Source of the DNA: an uncultured Campylobacter sp.
GTDB taxonomy: Bacteria; Campylobacterota; Campylobacteria; Campylobacterales; Campylobacteraceae
Direction: 5' to 3'
Assembly (NCBI GenBank): GCA_938041615.1
Contig: CALISV010000090.1
Coordinates: 1-8,614 of the forward strand
Length of the DNA: 8,614 bases
The notes beneath the pieces were generated by a model that saw only the letters and a program-made list of their open reading frames with translations, had not been told where the DNA came from and searched no databases. This document shows positions 6,923 through 8,614 of the stretch, one piece after another. Every line of letters starts with the position of its first letter. The stretch's first letter is position 1. The translations under genes and the position numbers were made by a program.

Positions 6923-6962
6923 AAATTTGACGGTTTTGGCTTGGGCTAGAGCCGTCAAATTT
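6923..6962. terminator. Hairpin just after tkt, probable terminator
   Basis: AAATTTGACGG (6923-6933) and CCGTCAAATTT (6952-6962) form a perfect 11-bp stem around an 18-base loop, starting 12 bases after the tkt stop. The loop has a GGCT that could compete for the right arm. No separate T-run follows; the T-rich segment is the outer end of the right arm itself, so the structure is symmetrical and could work in both directions. A terminator role is inferred from position. Confidence 0.6.
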
Positions 6963-6970
6963 GAGAACTC

Positions 6971-6990
6971 ATGCCGGGCGAGACCCGCAT
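6971..6990. repeat. Small GC hairpin downstream of tkt
   Basis: CGGG (6975-6978) pairs with CCCG (6984-6987) across CGAGA, extended by ATG and CAT outside with one bulged base. It directly follows the tkt hairpin and a TGAGAACTCA palindrome (6962-6971). It may belong to the same termination region; its significance is uncertain. Confidence 0.4.
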
Positions 6991-7041
6991 CAAATTTATA
7001 CGGCTTGCTCGCGGAAAAATCAAAATTTAAAAAGGGAAAGA

Positions 7042-7218
7042 TTGCAAATATATAGGCAAAAAACAGGGCGATTCGCCGACGAAAATTTCATCTTAAATTT
7101 AGCTCGCGGCGCGGGAAAATTTGACGCGCAAAAAGGCTTGAGCGAGCAAATTTACGCTCAAGATAAAATCAAATTTAGCGTGCAAAATACGATTAAATTT
7201 AACCAAAAGGTTGCGTGA
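7042..7218 (+). CDS. Doubtful 58-residue ORF overlapping the uppP start
   Basis: An open frame from TTG (7042) has AAGGGA (7032-7037) 4 nt before it. It ends in TGATG, sharing its last base with the uppP ATG, an arrangement typical of translational coupling. The product (MQIYRQKTGRFADENF and onward) is basic, has no signal or membrane segment, and resembles nothing I know. The frame is rich in AAA-TTT codon pairs that come from the intergenic AAATTT words, and a hairpin (7137-7162) lies inside it. It is therefore more likely non-coding DNA that happens to be open, or a short leader peptide for uppP. A longer version from TTG 6961 starts inside the tkt terminator stem and is less credible. Confidence 0.22.
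   Translation: MQIYRQKTGRFADENFILNLARGAGKFDAQKGLSEQIYAQDKIKFSVQNTIKFNQKVA
7137..7162. repeat. Inverted repeat upstream of uppP
   Basis: CTTGAGCG (7137-7144) and CGCTCAAG (7155-7162) form a perfect 8-bp stem around a 10-base loop that contains AAATTT. It lies about 55 bases before the uppP start. It could be an operator, an attenuating structure in the leader, or chance in DNA built from few words. Confidence 0.4.
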
Positions 7219-8012
7219 TGGAGCTTTCGCATATCATCGTTTTGGCCCTAGTTCAGGGCATTAGCGAGTTTTTACCGATCTCTAGCTCAGCTCACCTCGT
7301 ACTCGTACCAAAGCTGCTTGGATGGGCGGATCAGGGGCTAGCATTTGACGTCGCCGTTCACGTAGGCACGCTAGCGGCGATACTTTTTTATTTTAAAGAT
7401 AGACTTGCGGGGCTCGTGCGTGATTTTTTCGCGTCTATCGCGCGACGCGAGAAGGTCGGCGACAGTACGCTCGTGTGGTCGGTCGGCTTTGCGACCGTGC
7501 CGGTGGGGCTTTTTGGCCTAGCGTTTAGCGACGCCATCGAGCAGTACGCTAGAAGCGGGCTCGTGATCGCGGCGATGACGATAATCTTTGGTATCGCGCT
7601 ATACTTTGCGGATAAAAAATCAGGCCTAAAAACCGAATACGAAATGACGATCAAGCTCGCTCTCATCGTGGGTTTAGCGCAGACGATCGCGCTGATACCC
7701 GGCGTTTCGCGCTCGGGCGTGACGATGACGGCGGCGCTGATGCTTGGCTTTAGTCACAGCGCAAGCGCGAATTTCTCGTTTTTGCTCTCGATCCCGGTTA
7801 TCGTGCTAGCAGGCGGCCTTGAGGCGGTAAAGCTGATAAAAACCCCGGACGCGCTGCCTTGGAGCGACCTTGCTATCGGCGCGGCGGTTAGCGGCCTTAG
7901 CGCGTATCTTTGCGTGCGGCTGTTTATGGCGCTGATCGCGCGCGTGAGCATGCTACCGTTCGTGATTTACCGCATGATTTTGGGCGTGTTTTTGTTTGTG
8001 ATGTTTTTATGA
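7218..8012 (+). CDS. uppP: Undecaprenyl-diphosphatase (UppP/BacA)
   Basis: This integral inner-membrane enzyme removes a phosphate from undecaprenyl diphosphate, recycling the lipid carrier for peptidoglycan and surface glycans; extra copies give bacitracin tolerance. The 264 residues are close to the family's usual 265-280. The first family motif is VQGISEFLPISSSAH, with Gln13, Glu17 and His26. The second is PGVSRSG (161-167), with Arg165 as the expected catalytic arginine. Several long hydrophobic segments (about 40-59, 85-104, 114-131, 145-160, 185-200 and two near the C-terminus) fit the multi-span fold. I chose ATG 7218 over GTG 7215. AAGG at 7207-7210 sits as the AAGGAG sites do at neighbouring genes (5-nt spacing), and homologues begin close to this point. 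The start overlaps the stop of a doubtful small ORF. The region before it shows no TATAAT, so readthrough from tkt or a weak promoter may drive it. The gene is intact. Confidence 0.96.
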   Translation: MELSHIIVLALVQGISEFLPISSSAHLVLVPKLLGWADQGLAFDVAVHVGTLAAILFYFKDRLAGLVRDFFASIARREKVGDSTLVWSVGFATVPVGLFGLAFSDAIEQYARSGLVIAAMTIIFGIALYFADKKSGLKTEYEMTIKLALIVGLAQTIALIPGVSRSGVTMTAALMLGFSHSASANFSFLLSIPVIVLAGGLEAVKLIKTPDALPWSDLAIGAAVSGLSAYLCVRLFMALIARVSMLPFVIYRMILGVFLFVMFL

Positions 8013-8021
8013 AAATAGCTA

Positions 8022-8057
8022 AATTTGGGCTCAAATTTAAGATTTGAAGCCCAAATT
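8022..8057. terminator. Strong stem-loop after uppP
   Basis: AATTTGGGCTCAAAT (8022-8036) pairs with 8042-8057 (ATTTGAAGCCCAAATT) with one bulged A and a 5-base TTAAG loop, giving 15 base pairs. It begins 10 bases after the uppP stop and lies between convergent genes. There is no clean T-run on either side, but its A/T-rich outer arms could serve both directions. It is the best candidate for the uppP terminator. Confidence 0.7.
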
Positions 8058-8077
8058 CGCTTTGTAAATCCAAAGCG
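8058..8077. terminator. Second stem-loop in the convergent intergenic region
   Basis: CGCTTTG (8058-8064) and CAAAGCG (8071-8077) form a perfect 7-bp stem with a 6-base loop, directly adjoining the preceding hairpin. It lies 9 bases beyond the stop of the minus-strand phosphoesterase gene, so it probably helps terminate that transcript. It lacks a U-tract. Confidence 0.5.
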
Positions 8078-8078
8078 C

Positions 8079-8105
8079 AAATTTGACTAAGACCGGTCAA
8101 AATTT
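8079..8105. repeat. AAATTT inverted repeat over the phosphoesterase stop codon
   Basis: AAATTTGAC (8079-8087) faces GTCAAAATTT (8096-8105), with one extra A, and the 8-base palindrome GACCGGTC (8091-8098) overlaps the right arm. It covers the last codons of the minus-strand gene. Together with the two hairpins to its left it makes three adjacent stems in about 85 bases between converging genes. Confidence 0.5.
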
Positions 8106-8614
8106 AGCTTTTCTAAAACCTCTTTTATCCTTGCGCTTCTACTCTCTACGCTATCTTCTTCGCTAAACATCCTGTGTTTGCTATATTCAAACGGCGGCAG
8201 GTCTTTAACGAAATCATAAATTTCCTCAAAGCTTAAAATCTTGCCGTGCAGGTCGTAGCCGACGTTTAGCGCCTTGCCTTTTATATTTGCGATATTTGCG
8301 TGGATGTGGCCGTAGAGCTGGATCGCGCCGTGGTGGCATGCGTTCCACTCGGCTAGCGGATAGTGAAAGAGCACGAGGCGAAATTTATCCTGTTTGCGCT
8401 GCACCGTTATCTCTTTGTATTCGCAAATTTCATCAAACAGCGCGTTGCCGTCTTGTTTTTTCATAGCTAGCAGCTCGTCTTTATGCTTTTTTATCGCTTC
8501 ATCGTGATTGCCCAGCACTAGGACGTGCTTGCCGTTTAGCTTGCTAAAGATGGATATATTGGTCTCCATATCCTTATGAAAGCTAATATCGCCTATGTTA
8601 TAGACCGTGTCGCA
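8087..8614 (-). CDS. Calcineurin-like metallophosphoesterase, N-terminus cut by window edge
   Basis: The minus-strand frame stays open to the last base of the window, so the Met codon at 8569 is internal and the gene starts to the right. The visible 175 residues read CDTVYNIGDISFHKD, which carries the D-x-x-x-x-x-GD metal-binding motif, then VLVLGNHDE (GNHD at 8512-8501), FHYPLAEW (His of FHYP, 8368-8357) and LYGHIHAN (GHIH at 8311-8300). These are the ordered motifs of the calcineurin-like phosphoesterase fold, which binds two metal ions and cleaves phosphate mono- or diesters. An initial DxH motif should lie just outside the window. The small size, with under 200 residues expected, fits the stand-alone YfcE-like class. 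The C-terminal 45 residues are charged and probably helical. The substrate cannot be told. The protein is cytoplasmic as far as visible. The gene converges on uppP and shares the terminator cluster with it. Confidence 0.92.
   Translation of the reverse strand, partial: CDTVYNIGDISFHKDMETNISIFSKLNGKHVLVLGNHDEAIKKHKDELLAMKKQDGNALFDEICEYKEITVQRKQDKFRLVLFHYPLAEWNACHHGAIQLYGHIHANIANIKGKALNVGYDLHGKILSFEEIYDFVKDLPPFEYSKHRMFSEEDSVESRSARIKEVLEKLNFDRS

Noticed and set aside
7215..7217. GTG as the uppP start
   Set aside because: The ATG directly after it has the ribosome-site spacing used by the neighbouring genes. The difference is one residue and cannot be settled from sequence alone.
8567..8569. Met at 8569 as the start of the phosphoesterase
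   Set aside because: The upstream residues include the NIGDISF metal-binding motif in the same frame, so the gene continues past the right edge.
1..8614. CRISPR array, insertion sequence or restriction-modification genes
   Set aside because: There are no regularly spaced repeats, no transposase and no methylase or nuclease motifs on either strand.

Overview
The window looks like a chromosomal segment of a relatively GC-rich Campylobacter, of the oral C. showae / C. rectus / C. curvus kind. The grounds are the very frequent AAATTT-centred words (TCAAATTT, AAATTTGA), AAGGAG ribosome binding sites set 5 nt before the start, TATAAT -10 boxes without an obvious -35, and Campylobacterota-like transketolase and UppP sequences. 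The genus is inference from style and gene content; no search was run.

Layout. (1) Positions 1-959 hold the 3' part of an AT-rich gene for a protein with a TIR-like / nucleoside-deoxyribosyltransferase-like Rossmannoid domain, a type common in bacterial defence loci. Its base and codon use differ from everything to its right, so it is probably the edge of an acquired region extending left of the window. (2) Positions 960-1285 are non-coding and hold the composition switch, a palindrome, a hairpin and a promoter. (3) Positions 1286-3957 carry two tandem paralogous secreted proteins of about 420 aa, each built from about nine Trp-rich repeat modules, separated by a nested inverted repeat. (4) Positions 4077-4949 encode a cytoplasmic protein of unknown function. 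(5) Positions 4998-6911 encode transketolase (tkt) with its own promoter. (6) Positions 6912-7217 are rich in AAATTT hairpins and contain a doubtful 58-codon ORF that overlaps the next start. (7) Positions 7218-8012 encode undecaprenyl-diphosphatase (uppP/bacA). (8) A cluster of three stem-loops separates uppP from a convergent gene. (9) From 8614 down to 8087 on the minus strand is a calcineurin-like metallophosphoesterase, cut off by the right edge.

The housekeeping genes serve the non-oxidative pentose phosphate pathway (tkt) and recycling of the undecaprenyl lipid carrier for wall and surface glycans (uppP). They do not form an obvious pathway with the secreted paralogs. The most noteworthy items are the TIR-like gene with its unassigned C-terminal half, the tandem Trp-repeat exported proteins, and the recurring AAATTT-arm hairpins at gene ends. 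No tRNA, rRNA, CRISPR array, insertion sequence or transposase is visible.
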